Shown piece by piece: positions 39,482-47,984 of a stretch of DNA of 64,000 nucleotides (the stretch's first letter is position 1; every line of letters begins with the position of its first letter). Made by a program: the position numbers and the translations under genes. Location: positions 1-64,000 of the forward strand of contig CAMVOL010000008.1 in the NCBI GenBank assembly GCA_947169105.1. The letters run 5' to 3'. Source of the stretch: an uncultured Bacteroidales bacterium. GTDB lineage: Bacteria; Bacteroidota; Bacteroidia; Bacteroidales; WCHB1-69. The notes beneath the pieces are model-generated. The model saw nothing but the letters and a program-made list of their open reading frames with translations. It did not search any database and had not been told where the DNA came from.

Positions 39482-40996
39482 ATGAAAAAAGATTTCCTTA
39501 TTTTGCAACGTGTGTTTGCGTTGGCAGCCCTTGTGTTTTTTCCTTTTGTTTTCTCCTATGCCCAGTGTGACATGGCAGTCACAGATACGCAGCCATTTGT
39601 GGAGGATTTTGAAAGCCATGGCTTGGATTGCTGGACGGTGGACAGCTTGAATGGCGCTCGGTGGACGGTGATGACGGGAGCGACGACACTGGCCTCTTTC
39701 TCCTATCCGGAAAATACTGTTGGTGCGGAAGCCCGACTGATTTCCCCTGTACTGGACATGTCCGCGCTGAATGGTGCAGTGCTCACGTTTGAGTATGCTA
39801 TGATGGCATTAATGGACTATGATGAATTGGAGGCATGCTATCGCAGTTCGGAACAGGATGAGTGGCATGTGCTGGCCATGTATAGCACCTCCGATTGGTC
39901 GAACACGCTTGAAGCGATTCTGCCCCTGTCCAATCTCAGTTCCACTTATCAGATTTCTTTTCTGGCACGAGGGTTGGGAGGATATAACATCTTCCTGGAT
40001 AATATCCGGGTGGCCTCCGCTCAGAACTGCATACGCCCCACCGATCTGGAAATTCTGGAGAATCATCCGACCGATGTGCTGATAGGCTGGACCACCTATA
40101 ATGAAGAGAGTTCATGGATCTTGGAAGTGGATGGCGTGACCCGCACGGTGGATGCCAACCCCTACAGACTTACAGGCCTCTCTCCGCAAAGCTATTATAC
40201 GGTTAGGGTTAAAGCCCAATGCGCGGAGGACAATATGTCGGAGTGGTCTTCCCCGATTTCCTTCACTACGGCATGTGATGTGATCACAGTGACCAATGAG
40301 AATCCCTATACTGATGATTTTGAATCTTCCGAAGATTTTGTCTGTTGGACTTCCGAAATCATTTCAGGCATTGATAATTGGGTGGTGGATCCCGGCTATT
40401 TGAATCCCAACAATACGGCATTTTTCATCTGGTTAGGCGGTGAGGCACGGCTGGTTTCTGCGCCGTTGGACATCACTTCCGTCACAGACCCCACGCTTGT
40501 TTTCAAGCACAAGCAGTTGCAGGGTCAGAGCAGCGTGGATGAACTCGCTGTCATGTATCGTACAGCCGCCACAGAGGAGTGGATGATGTTGGCCAACTAT
40601 CCCTTCCCCACAGAGGGCGGGTATGAAACCGTCTCGCTGGCCCTCCCCAATCCATCGGCTACCTACCAAATTGCATTCAAGGCCAAAGGCCATGATGCTG
40701 AGGGTGTGTATGTGGATGATGTTGAGGTGGGTACTCCCGCTTCAATTGGCATAGAGGAATCGGATGCTCCCTCCGCATTCGTGTATCCCAACCCGACCAC
40801 TGGTCTCATCAGTGTTGAGAGCAATGCCATCAATGCTGAGCTCACTGTGCTGGACGTATTCGGCAGGCAGTTGATGAGGACAATGGTTGCTTCCGAACGC
40901 ACCGACCTTGATTTCAGCAGTTTCGCTTCAGGTATCTATGTGATACGCATCGCCGGCAGCAATGCCAACACCACCATCAAAGTCGTGAAAGAATAA
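39482..40996 (+). CDS. Secreted choice-of-anchor J / MAM-like domain protein with T9SS sorting domain
   Basis: The 504-residue protein has a signal peptide (FVFSYAQCD). Two jelly-roll modules follow, each starting with an F(V)EDFES-type motif: QPFVEDFESHGLDCWTVDS near residue 40 and NPYTDDFESSEDFVCWTSE near 275. Both continue with LISPVLDMS/LVSAPLDIT and a YQISFLARG/YQIAFKAKG strand, as in choice-of-anchor J domains. A fibronectin type III module lies between them (RPTDLEILENHPTDVLIGW). The C-terminal T9SS domain starts VYPNPTTGLISV and ends TIKVVKE. Probably an adhesin or glycan-binding surface protein (inference). Confidence 0.85.
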   Translation: MKKDFLILQRVFALAALVFFPFVFSYAQCDMAVTDTQPFVEDFESHGLDCWTVDSLNGARWTVMTGATTLASFSYPENTVGAEARLISPVLDMSALNGAVLTFEYAMMALMDYDELEACYRSSEQDEWHVLAMYSTSDWSNTLEAILPLSNLSSTYQISFLARGLGGYNIFLDNIRVASAQNCIRPTDLEILENHPTDVLIGWTTYNEESSWILEVDGVTRTVDANPYRLTGLSPQSYYTVRVKAQCAEDNMSEWSSPISFTTACDVITVTNENPYTDDFESSEDFVCWTSEIISGIDNWVVDPGYLNPNNTAFFIWLGGEARLVSAPLDITSVTDPTLVFKHKQLQGQSSVDELAVMYRTAATEEWMMLANYPFPTEGGYETVSLALPNPSATYQIAFKAKGHDAEGVYVDDVEVGTPASIGIEESDAPSAFVYPNPTTGLISVESNAINAELTVLDVFGRQLMRTMVASERTDLDFSSFASGIYVIRIAGSNANTTIKVVKE

Positions 40997-41021
40997 CCCA
41001 CAGTTATTGTCTGACATATTA

Positions 41022-41642
41022 TTATATTCTGTTGGATTTTATTCCATTGAAAATCAGCTCTTTAATTGCCTCTTTCCGATGATTGAGGTAGGTGCGGATT
41101 TCCGTTTCGTCCTTCTTAAAGAAATCGCTGTAAAGCGGCAGCGAGATGAAGGTGAAGACCAGCAGCGATACCACGTGTAACGTCAGATCCGCCAGCTCAA
41201 TCGGACGGATACGTCCTTCCGCTATCTCTTTCTGTAGCATCATGTTCCATGCACTGTAATATTTCAAGTATTCCAGGGATTCAATCACCTTTTTGCGGAA
41301 ATATTGCCGACGATCATCCCGCATAATCAATTCGTTGATGATGAAGAACGGAAGTTTACGGTTTTGCATTAAAAGTTCAAAATAGGCATCAATAAAGTCG
41401 TTGAGTGCCGTTTGGAAATCGGTTTCTTCACTCAGTTTCAGGCAACTGAACACCATCTCCTGTTTTTTGGAAAAAATCTGCATGAAAAGTTTTTCCTTCG
41501 TGCGGAAATAGTAATGTACCAATGCTTGGTTGCAGCCGACTTTCTTCGCGATGTCCGTGGTCGAGGTGGCGTCAAAGCCCTTTTCCAGAAAGAGTTCCTC
41601 GGCGGTTTGTAAAATCTGTTCTTCTAATGGGTTCTTTTTCAT
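41022..41642 (-). CDS. TetR/AcrR family transcriptional regulator
   Basis: This 206-residue protein has an N-terminal TetR helix-turn-helix (EEQILQTAEELFLEKGFDAT, then STTDIAKKVGCNQALVHYYF and RTKEKLFMQIF). An all-helical ligand and dimer domain follows. The ATG at 41642 is used because it starts the standard family N-terminus and lies 4 bases after the stop of the dehydratase gene. A longer frame to 41759 would overlap that gene. It is probably co-transcribed with the two-gene dehydratase/activase unit and may regulate it; the ligand is unknown. Confidence 0.88.
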   Translation of the reverse strand: MKKNPLEEQILQTAEELFLEKGFDATSTTDIAKKVGCNQALVHYYFRTKEKLFMQIFSKKQEMVFSCLKLSEETDFQTALNDFIDAYFELLMQNRKLPFFIINELIMRDDRRQYFRKKVIESLEYLKYYSAWNMMLQKEIAEGRIRPIELADLTLHVVSLLVFTFISLPLYSDFFKKDETEIRTYLNHRKEAIKELIFNGIKSNRI

Positions 41643-41646
41643 GGGA

Positions 41647-44172
41647 TTATGATTTTGTAAGGGTCGATTCTTGGTTTTCAAGTTGTTTCTTGCAATTTTC
41701 CACCATAAAATGGAGGCGGTTGAAGACATTGGCTTCGGACGTTCCGCTGTCGAAATCAAGGAACAGCAGGCTTAGTTGTGGGTAAAGCTGTTTCAGCTTT
41801 TTCTCCACACCCTTGGAAATGATGTGGTTGGCGATGCAGCCGAAGGGTTGCAGACTGACCACGTTCTGGATTCCTGTCTCCGCCAAGTGACAGATTTCGC
41901 CCGGCAGGAACCACCCTTCGCCGAAGTCGCCCGCCATATTGACCACCTTTTCAGCCAATTTCGCATCCTCAAAGATGCTGGTCAGCGGACGGTAGAACGG
42001 GAAAGGTGCGCAAATGTCGTTAAATTTCCGTATCTTTTTCCATAAGATATTGTAAACGAAATTGTTAAGCCATTCTGGAAACTTTACTTCCTTGATGTGC
42101 AGCTTCCGGTTGATGGGGTTGTTGGCGAAGCCCGTTGTGAGGAAGCCGATGAGTGCAGGGGGTACCACTTCCACGCCGTGTTCTTCCAACCAGTTGATAA
42201 CGAACTTGTTGCTGAATCCGTTGTACTTGACGTAGATTTCACCCACCAGCCCGATAACCGGCACCTGCCGGCTTTGGTCGATGGCTTCGGTGAAATCTCG
42301 CACCGCCTCTTTCAGCAGCTTCTGAAGACCTTTGCTGTCGTTGGCTTCGATGATCGGGAGGGCCTCCTCTGTGTATTTCTGACGGAGCCGTGCCGCTTCG
42401 CCTTTCACCCGCTCCCTTACCACGGTGGCATGGTACAGTTTGGCGAGGCAGTCGGCGTAAAGAACCGTGTTGACGGTGATGTTGAGCACGCGCCGGAAGG
42501 GTATGGTGAAACCCGGTTGCGTGGCGGTGACGGACGCGCTGAGTGCCAATGAGATGACCGGCACATCCTGAAAGCCGGCAGACACCATCGCATTTTTGAT
42601 GAGGGCGTAATAGTTGGAGGCGCGGCACTGTCCGCCCGTCTGCGTCATGATGACGGCCACGTCCGTCGGGTCGTAGTCGCCGCTCTGGAGCGCGTTCATG
42701 ATGGAGCCGATGACGAGCGTGGCGGGATAACACACCTCGTTGTTGGCGTACTTGAGTCCGGTTTCCGCAGCCTCCTGCGTGCCTGTCGGCAACGTAATGA
42801 GCCGGTAGCCCGCCACCTTGAACAGCGACGGAAAGAACTCGGAATACCCTTCGGCAAAGTACGGGGCCAGCAGCGTCCGTCGCCGCTCCTGCTTGGTGAA
42901 GGTTCGTGTAGTGACGTAGGGGAGGGGGGCTTTGTCCTCGCTCCTGCCGCTCGCCATCGTGACAGACTCCACCAGCGACCGCACCCGCAGCCGCAGTGAG
43001 CCGATGTTGTTCACGTCGTCAATTTTCAGGATGGTGTGGTTCTTGCGGTAGCGTTTCAGGATGGCACCGACTTCGTCGAGGATGAAGGCGTCGGGGCCGC
43101 AGCCGAAGGAGGTCAGCTGCACTAAATGCAGGTTCGGATAGGTGCTGTTGCCGACGAAGTAGGCGGCCTTGAAGATGCGGTTCGGGTAGCTCCATTGGGT
43201 GATGGCGTTCAGCTCGTCGTAAACGCCCGCGCCCGCGACGGCCGCCGCATTCTCGGTGATGACGTCAATGCCCATGTCGGCGATGGCGTGCGAGATCTTA
43301 TGCTCGATGAGCGGGTCGATATGGTAGGGACGGGCGGCGAGCAGGATGACCATCCGGTTCTCGCGGATGGCGGCGGCGAGAATTTCGTTGGCGCGGCGGG
43401 TGAGCTCCGCAAGGTAGTCGTCCTGTGCTTGAATCGCCGCCGCCACCGCCTGTGCGGCAACGGTTTCGGAAACGCCCAACGTTTTCAGATACGCCAGACA
43501 GGATTCCATAGCCAACTTCTTGCTGCTGAAGGTGATGACGGGCGCATCGAACGGGATACCCGCCTTGTGCGCGGGATCCATCGAACTCTTTATCACATCC
43601 GAATAGCCTGCCACGATGGGGCAGTTGTAGCTGTTGCGCGACTTCTCGTCCTCCTTCCGTTCGTAAACGACGTACGGGTAGAAAATGCGGTCCACCTTCT
43701 TACGGATGAGTTCCTGAATGTGTCCGTGCATCAGCTTGGCCGGAAAGCAGATATTGTCGGCCATAATAGAGCGTAACCCGCTTTCGTACTGTTTGTTGCT
43801 TGACGGGCTGGAAACCTCCACGCGGAAGCCGCATTTAGCGAAAAGCACCTTCCAGAAAGGGAAGTTCTCGTACATGCCCAGTCCGCGCGGAATCCCGATG
43901 ACGGGCGCGTCGGCGGGTACGGGAATATCCGTTTTTTTGAAAAGAAGCCGGTATTTTTCAGCAAACATATTGATGCCTTTCCGTGTACCTTCGGTGGTGT
44001 TGGAATAAACCTTCTCGCAATTGTTCCCGGAAAAGAAAGTATTGCCGTTCTGGAAATGGAACAGCTTGACGGTACAGTGGTTCTCGCACCCCGGGCACAC
44101 CTCCACCTCCGACTGGTACTCGTTCGCTTGAATCAATTCGGAAAGGTTCGGTCTGTTATTATCTTTGTTCAT
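41647..44172 (-). CDS. 2-hydroxyacyl-CoA dehydratase/DUF2229 protein (second half of a split activase-dehydratase)
   Basis: The 841 residues begin with a Cys cluster (VCPGCENHC) and a DUF2229-type region: VIGIPRGLGMYENFPFWKVL, DNICFPAKLMHGHIQELI and RIFYPYVVYER. A second HgdB-like module follows (ILLAARPYHIDPLIEHKISH, SFGCGPDAFI, QTGGQCRASNYYAL, NEVCYPATLVIGSI). In the single-chain homologues I recall (about 1400 residues), this region follows two activase domains. Here those form a separate upstream gene, 88 bases away. The Cys-rich modules could hold [4Fe-4S] clusters. The substrate is unknown; related enzymes dehydrate 2-hydroxyacyl-CoA or reduce benzoyl-CoA. Confidence 0.8.
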   Translation of the reverse strand: MNKDNNRPNLSELIQANEYQSEVEVCPGCENHCTVKLFHFQNGNTFFSGNNCEKVYSNTTEGTRKGINMFAEKYRLLFKKTDIPVPADAPVIGIPRGLGMYENFPFWKVLFAKCGFRVEVSSPSSNKQYESGLRSIMADNICFPAKLMHGHIQELIRKKVDRIFYPYVVYERKEDEKSRNSYNCPIVAGYSDVIKSSMDPAHKAGIPFDAPVITFSSKKLAMESCLAYLKTLGVSETVAAQAVAAAIQAQDDYLAELTRRANEILAAAIRENRMVILLAARPYHIDPLIEHKISHAIADMGIDVITENAAAVAGAGVYDELNAITQWSYPNRIFKAAYFVGNSTYPNLHLVQLTSFGCGPDAFILDEVGAILKRYRKNHTILKIDDVNNIGSLRLRVRSLVESVTMASGRSEDKAPLPYVTTRTFTKQERRRTLLAPYFAEGYSEFFPSLFKVAGYRLITLPTGTQEAAETGLKYANNEVCYPATLVIGSIMNALQSGDYDPTDVAVIMTQTGGQCRASNYYALIKNAMVSAGFQDVPVISLALSASVTATQPGFTIPFRRVLNITVNTVLYADCLAKLYHATVVRERVKGEAARLRQKYTEEALPIIEANDSKGLQKLLKEAVRDFTEAIDQSRQVPVIGLVGEIYVKYNGFSNKFVINWLEEHGVEVVPPALIGFLTTGFANNPINRKLHIKEVKFPEWLNNFVYNILWKKIRKFNDICAPFPFYRPLTSIFEDAKLAEKVVNMAGDFGEGWFLPGEICHLAETGIQNVVSLQPFGCIANHIISKGVEKKLKQLYPQLSLLFLDFDSGTSEANVFNRLHFMVENCKKQLENQESTLTKS

Positions 44173-44275
44173 TGTCTACTTTTTACATTTTTCTACTACC
44201 CCGGCCTACGGCCACCCCTTCTACATAGAAGGGGAATTTTTACCTCCTACCTATTACCTTCTACTTTTTACCTTT
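44170..44275. repeat. Intergenic repeat element, copy d, with GC-rich double hairpin
   Basis: CTACTTTTTACATTTTTCTA leads into two small palindromes, GGCC-TAC-GGCC and CCCCTTCT-ACAT-AGAAGGGG (to 44235). A TACCTCCTACCTATTACCTT-type tract follows. The tract overlaps the last codons and stop of the activase gene at 44261. The second palindrome is shared with the element at 15459. Confidence 0.75.
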
Positions 44276-46039
44276 TACCGCGTACAATGCCGCGCCGTAG
44301 GCTCCCATCAGTTCGGGGATGTCGGAGAAGGAGACGTTGCAGCCAGTCATCTTCTCAAGGGCTCGGACGATGCTGTGGTTGCGGAAGGTGCCGCCTTGCA
44401 CCACGATTTTCTTGCCGAGTTCGGATATGTTTTTGAGTTTCAATACTTTGAAAAGGCAGTTCTTGATGACAGAGTAGCTGAAGCCGGCGGCGATGTCGGC
44501 GACGGCCGCCCCTTCCTGCATCGCCTGTTTCACTTTGGAGTTCATAAAGACGGTGCAGCGGGTTCCGAGGTCGCAGGGGTGCTGGGCGAAGCACGACATT
44601 TCGGCGAACTCGGCGACGGGATAGCCCATCATATTGGCGAAAGTCTCGATGAAGGAGCCGCAGCCGGAGGAACATGCCTCGTTGATTTCCATGCGTCGGA
44701 TGGAGCCGTTATCGACGAAAATGGCCTTCATGTCCTGGCCGCCGATGTCGAGGATGAAGCTCACATCGGGTTCCACTTGGCGGGCCGCCGAAAAGTGCGC
44801 CATCGTCTCCACAATGCCATAGTCGAAATTGAAAGCGGTCTTGATCAGGTTCTCGCCGTAGCCCGTGACGCAACTGCCTCCAATGATGAGGTTGTCGGCG
44901 TTTTCGACATTGTCGTACAGCGTTTTAAGCATATTGCAGAAGGTTCGGAAACTGTCCCCGTTGTTGCGTTGGTAGTCGGTATAGACGACCCGTTGGTCGC
45001 TGTCGAGAAGGATGAGTTTGGTGGTGGTGCTGCCGGAGTCCACGCCCATAAAGTAGGGGGTCGCGACGGCGGTGACGAGTTCGCCGCGAGGCACGTAGTA
45101 GAGGTTCTTGTTGGCAATCCAGCGGTTGTATTCGGCCTTGTCGGCGAAGAGGGCGTTGAGACGGTTGCTGTAGTCGGTGGTGTGCTGGTGCCCGCCCCGA
45201 ACCATCTGGAGGAGCTCCGTTATGGTGATGTCGCTGGTGGCGCAGGTGGGGGCCAGCAGGGCGCAACCAGTGGCGGGAATCAGCTGGGCGTTGTCGGGAA
45301 GGAGGCAGTCATCCTCGCTGAGGTTAAGAACGTTACGGAAGTGCTTCTGGAGTTCCGGCAGGAAGGCGAAGGGGCCGCCGCAGAAGAACACCTTCGGGGT
45401 GATGTCCATCCCGCGGGCGAGTGACGACACCACCTGCATCGCCACGGCGTTGAAGACGGAGGCGGCGATGTCGGCGCGGCTGACGTTGCGGCTGATGAGG
45501 TTCTGGATGTCGGTTTTGGAGAAGACACCGCAGCGGGAGGCGATGGGGTAGATCGTCTGTGACTGGGCGGCGAGGGTGTTGAGTTCGGCGGTCTGCACGT
45601 TGAGCAGGGTGGCGGTCTGGTCGATGAAGGCGCCGGTGCCGCCGGCACAACTGCCATTCATGCGGATGTCGGGCACCTTGCCCTTCTCGAAGAAGATCAT
45701 CTTGCTGTCCTCGCCGCCCATGTCGATGAAGGTGCGTACCTCGGGGTACCGCTGCTTGACGGTTTCGGCGGCGGCCACGACCTCCTGCACGAAGCCGAAC
45801 CCGTGACGTTGGGCGTACCCCATGCCCACGGAACCGGTGATGACGATGCGTGCGCTGCAGTCGCCCATCTTGGCCAGAAACTCCCCGATGATGGTCTCGG
45901 CAGTGTCAGGGATGTTGGCCTGATGGCGGCGGTATGCCGAAAAAACCAGCGTTCCCGAAGCATCTAAAGCTGCCACCTTCATCGTAGTGGAACCGATGTC
46001 AACCCCTACGGAATAAAGCGTTTGCGTATCCTCTGCCAT
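44261..46039 (-). CDS. BcrAD/BadFG-type acyl-CoA dehydratase activase (first half of split protein)
   Basis: Two ASKHA ATPase modules are visible in 592 residues: [20 protein letters not shown] near residue 10 and [20 protein letters not shown] near 327. Each has an Fe-S cysteine loop ([21 protein letters not shown]) and a second Cys in [10 protein letters not shown] or [10 protein letters not shown]. Such activases hydrolyse ATP to inject one electron into a 2-hydroxyacyl-CoA dehydratase. The chain ends [15 protein letters not shown]. The last five residues and the stop come from a repeat tract, suggesting that the split is secondary. A TACTTTTG promoter lies upstream. Confidence 0.85.
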   Translation of the reverse strand: MAEDTQTLYSVGVDIGSTTMKVAALDASGTLVFSAYRRHQANIPDTAETIIGEFLAKMGDCSARIVITGSVGMGYAQRHGFGFVQEVVAAAETVKQRYPEVRTFIDMGGEDSKMIFFEKGKVPDIRMNGSCAGGTGAFIDQTATLLNVQTAELNTLAAQSQTIYPIASRCGVFSKTDIQNLISRNVSRADIAASVFNAVAMQVVSSLARGMDITPKVFFCGGPFAFLPELQKHFRNVLNLSEDDCLLPDNAQLIPATGCALLAPTCATSDITITELLQMVRGGHQHTTDYSNRLNALFADKAEYNRWIANKNLYYVPRGELVTAVATPYFMGVDSGSTTTKLILLDSDQRVVYTDYQRNNGDSFRTFCNMLKTLYDNVENADNLIIGGSCVTGYGENLIKTAFNFDYGIVETMAHFSAARQVEPDVSFILDIGGQDMKAIFVDNGSIRRMEINEACSSGCGSFIETFANMMGYPVAEFAEMSCFAQHPCDLGTRCTVFMNSKVKQAMQEGAAVADIAAGFSYSVIKNCLFKVLKLKNISELGKKIVVQGGTFRNHSIVRALEKMTGCNVSFSDIPELMGAYGAALYAVKGKK

Positions 46040-46080
46040 AGTTTAATTGTCTTGTTTAATAGGTCTATTAAAAGAGGGCG

Positions 46081-46088
46081 CAAAAGTA
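46081..46088 (-). promoter_or_regulatory. Promoter -7 box of the activase/dehydratase/TetR unit
   Basis: The minus strand reads TACTTTTG, 42 bases before the activase ATG. Confidence 0.7.
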
Positions 46089-46177
46089 CGACTTTTTTCA
46101 TTATTCGGACACTGATTCCAAACGTGTGCAATAAATGCGCGTTTTTCTTGTTAATCCTTTAAAGAGTTATATAAAAA

Positions 46178-47077
46178 ATGATAATTCCCCCGTATCTTCA
46201 TTCTGGTGATGTGGTCGGCATTGTGGCGCCCGCCCGCAAAATCTCCGCGCAGGAACTGAAACCCGCCATCGAATTCTTGGAAATGAACGGCTTCCGTGTG
46301 GCTCTTGGCAAGAATATCTTTGCCAAGGACAACCAGTTTGCCGGCACTGACGAACAGCGAGCCGCCGACATCCAGACTTTTCTGGATGATCCTGACATCA
46401 AGGCGATATTGTGCGCTCGGGGCGGGTACGGTTCTGTCCGCATCATCGACCGCCTTGATTTCAGCGGATTCGTCCAAAGCCCGAAGTGGATCTGCGGTTA
46501 CAGCGACGTCACCGTGTTCCATTCGCACCTGCATCAGCTCGGCTATGCCACCCTGCACGGCACGATGCCCATCAACATCAAGGAGGAGGATTTCTACATC
46601 CCCAGCAACACGTCGCTCGTCCGTGGCCTGACAGGGAAAAGTCTCGCCTACACAGTTCCGGCGCAGCCGTTCAACCGTTATGGCGATGTCACCGCGCCCA
46701 TTGTCGGCGGCAACCTCTCCATCCTGTACTCACTGTTAGCTTCGGAATCAGACATCTGCACCGACGGCAAAATCCTGTTCATCGAGGATCTCGACGAGTA
46801 TCTTTACCATATCGACCGGATGATGATGGCGCTGAAGCGCTCGGGTAAGCTGGCGAATTTGGCGGGGCTGGTGGTTGGTGGCATGTCGGATATGAACGAC
46901 AATACCATTCCGTTCGGCCACACGGCGGAGGAGATCATCGCCCGCGTGACGGAAGAGTACGGTTATCCTGTCTGTTACGGCTTCCCGGCGGGGCATATTG
47001 AGGAAAATATGGCCTTACGGCTCGGTACCGAAGCCACCCTTAACGTTTCGGAAAAGCAGACTTCCCTGAAATTCTAA
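46178..47077 (+). CDS. ldcA: LD-carboxypeptidase, peptidase family S66
   Basis: The family removes the terminal D-Ala from murein tetrapeptides in recycling, or acts on related peptides. The 299 residues show GDVVGIVAPARKIS, ILCARGGYGSVRIIDRLDF and the nucleophile Ser109 in ICGYSDVTVFHSHLHQLG. HGTMP follows, then VGGNLSILYSLL, ILFIEDLDEYLYHIDRM (conserved Glu) and the C-terminal GFPAGHIEEN with the conserved His. There is no signal peptide, so it is cytoplasmic. It converges with pepE and shares a repeat tract with it. Confidence 0.92.
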   Translation: MIIPPYLHSGDVVGIVAPARKISAQELKPAIEFLEMNGFRVALGKNIFAKDNQFAGTDEQRAADIQTFLDDPDIKAILCARGGYGSVRIIDRLDFSGFVQSPKWICGYSDVTVFHSHLHQLGYATLHGTMPINIKEEDFYIPSNTSLVRGLTGKSLAYTVPAQPFNRYGDVTAPIVGGNLSILYSLLASESDICTDGKILFIEDLDEYLYHIDRMMMALKRSGKLANLAGLVVGGMSDMNDNTIPFGHTAEEIIARVTEEYGYPVCYGFPAGHIEENMALRLGTEATLNVSEKQTSLKF

Positions 47078-47078
47078 T

Positions 47079-47110
47079 CCTGTCCCCTGTACCCTGAAAC
47101 CTGTCCCTTA
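47079..47110. repeat. CCTG-rich tract between ldcA and pepE
   Basis: The tract starts with CCTGTCCCCTGTACCCTG and is a near copy of that at 15489-15525. It starts one base after the ldcA stop and includes the pepE stop codon. Confidence 0.65.
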
Positions 47111-47893
47111 CTTCACTAAATTGATGGCGAAGTCGAAGGTGCTGCCGGGTTGGATTTCGCGGACGGGGCAGTTGTGTTTCAAAACGATCATCTCGCGGCG
47201 CTTGTTGTACGGGTTCTTTTCATACTCGCGCAGGGTGATGCGGTCGTTCTCCACCCACAGTGCCGTGGCTTCACGCAGTCCAACCACGGTAATTTCGGGA
47301 TTCACACACAGGAATTCTTCAATACGGTCCTGACGGGATTCGCCGGCGTGAGTCAGCGCATCTTCTACTTCGGTCGGGTAGGGGTCGATGTAGTGCGGGT
47401 TGATCTGGAACGGCACGAAGTCGAAGCAGTTGAAGCTCTCCGGCATGATGATGGGCATGTCGTTGGTGGTGCGGAGGGTCGGGCAGGCCACGTTGCTGCC
47501 GGCGCTCCAGCCCATGTAGGGCGCACCCTCCAGAACCTTGCGGCGCACCGGCTCGATGAGCTTGTTGCGGTGCAGCTCGTAAACCAAGTGGAAGGTGTTG
47601 CCGCCGCTCACCATTACTGCGTCGCTCTCGTTCACTAATTTCACCGGGTCGGCGACAGCGTGTGTGGAGATGATGTCGGCTTCCAAACCGAAATTCTTGA
47701 AGCAGTTCTTCACTTTTTCCGTGGCTGCCGTATAGCTTTTTTCGATAGTTTCACCGTTGCGAACCACTGCGTACGGGATGAAGGCAATCTTCTTTTTGTC
47801 GGCGGTTCCTAAAAATTCTTGGATGAGGGGCATGCACCAGCCTAAATAACTTTCTTTGTAATTGGTTGAATTACTGATTAATAAAAGTTTCAT
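47108..47893 (-). CDS. pepE: Dipeptidase E (aspartyl dipeptidase), peptidase family S51
   Basis: PepE is a cytoplasmic serine peptidase that releases N-terminal aspartate from dipeptides. The 261 residues have VMVSGGNTFHLVYELHRN, the nucleophile Ser130 in YMGWSAGSNVACPTL, and VPFQINPHYIDPYP with the conserved His. The E. coli enzyme is slightly shorter. The last codon and stop fall in a CCTG-rich repeat. It has its own promoter at 47927-47934, divergent from the CLC gene. Confidence 0.92.
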   Translation of the reverse strand: MKLLLISNSTNYKESYLGWCMPLIQEFLGTADKKKIAFIPYAVVRNGETIEKSYTAATEKVKNCFKNFGLEADIISTHAVADPVKLVNESDAVMVSGGNTFHLVYELHRNKLIEPVRRKVLEGAPYMGWSAGSNVACPTLRTTNDMPIIMPESFNCFDFVPFQINPHYIDPYPTEVEDALTHAGESRQDRIEEFLCVNPEITVVGLREATALWVENDRITLREYEKNPYNKRREMIVLKHNCPVREIQPGSTFDFAINLVK

Positions 47894-47926
47894 ATTGCGA
47901 TTTTTTTAACTGATTTTTCAAAGTCG

Positions 47927-47934
47927 CAAAGATA
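47927..47934 (-). promoter_or_regulatory. Promoter -7 box of pepE
   Basis: The minus strand reads TATCTTTG, matching TAnnTTTG, 34 bases before the pepE ATG. Confidence 0.6.
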
Positions 47935-47968
47935 AACAATTTCGGTTTGCCAACTGCCAACATTTTTG

Positions 47969-47976
47969 TACTTTTG
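47969..47976 (+). promoter_or_regulatory. Promoter -7 box of the CLC gene, almost touching the start codon
   Basis: TACTTTTG ends 8 bases before the ATG at 47985. Initiation at the usual distance would leave a leader of only a few nucleotides. Confidence 0.65.
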
Positions 47977-47984
47977 CCGCCCTG

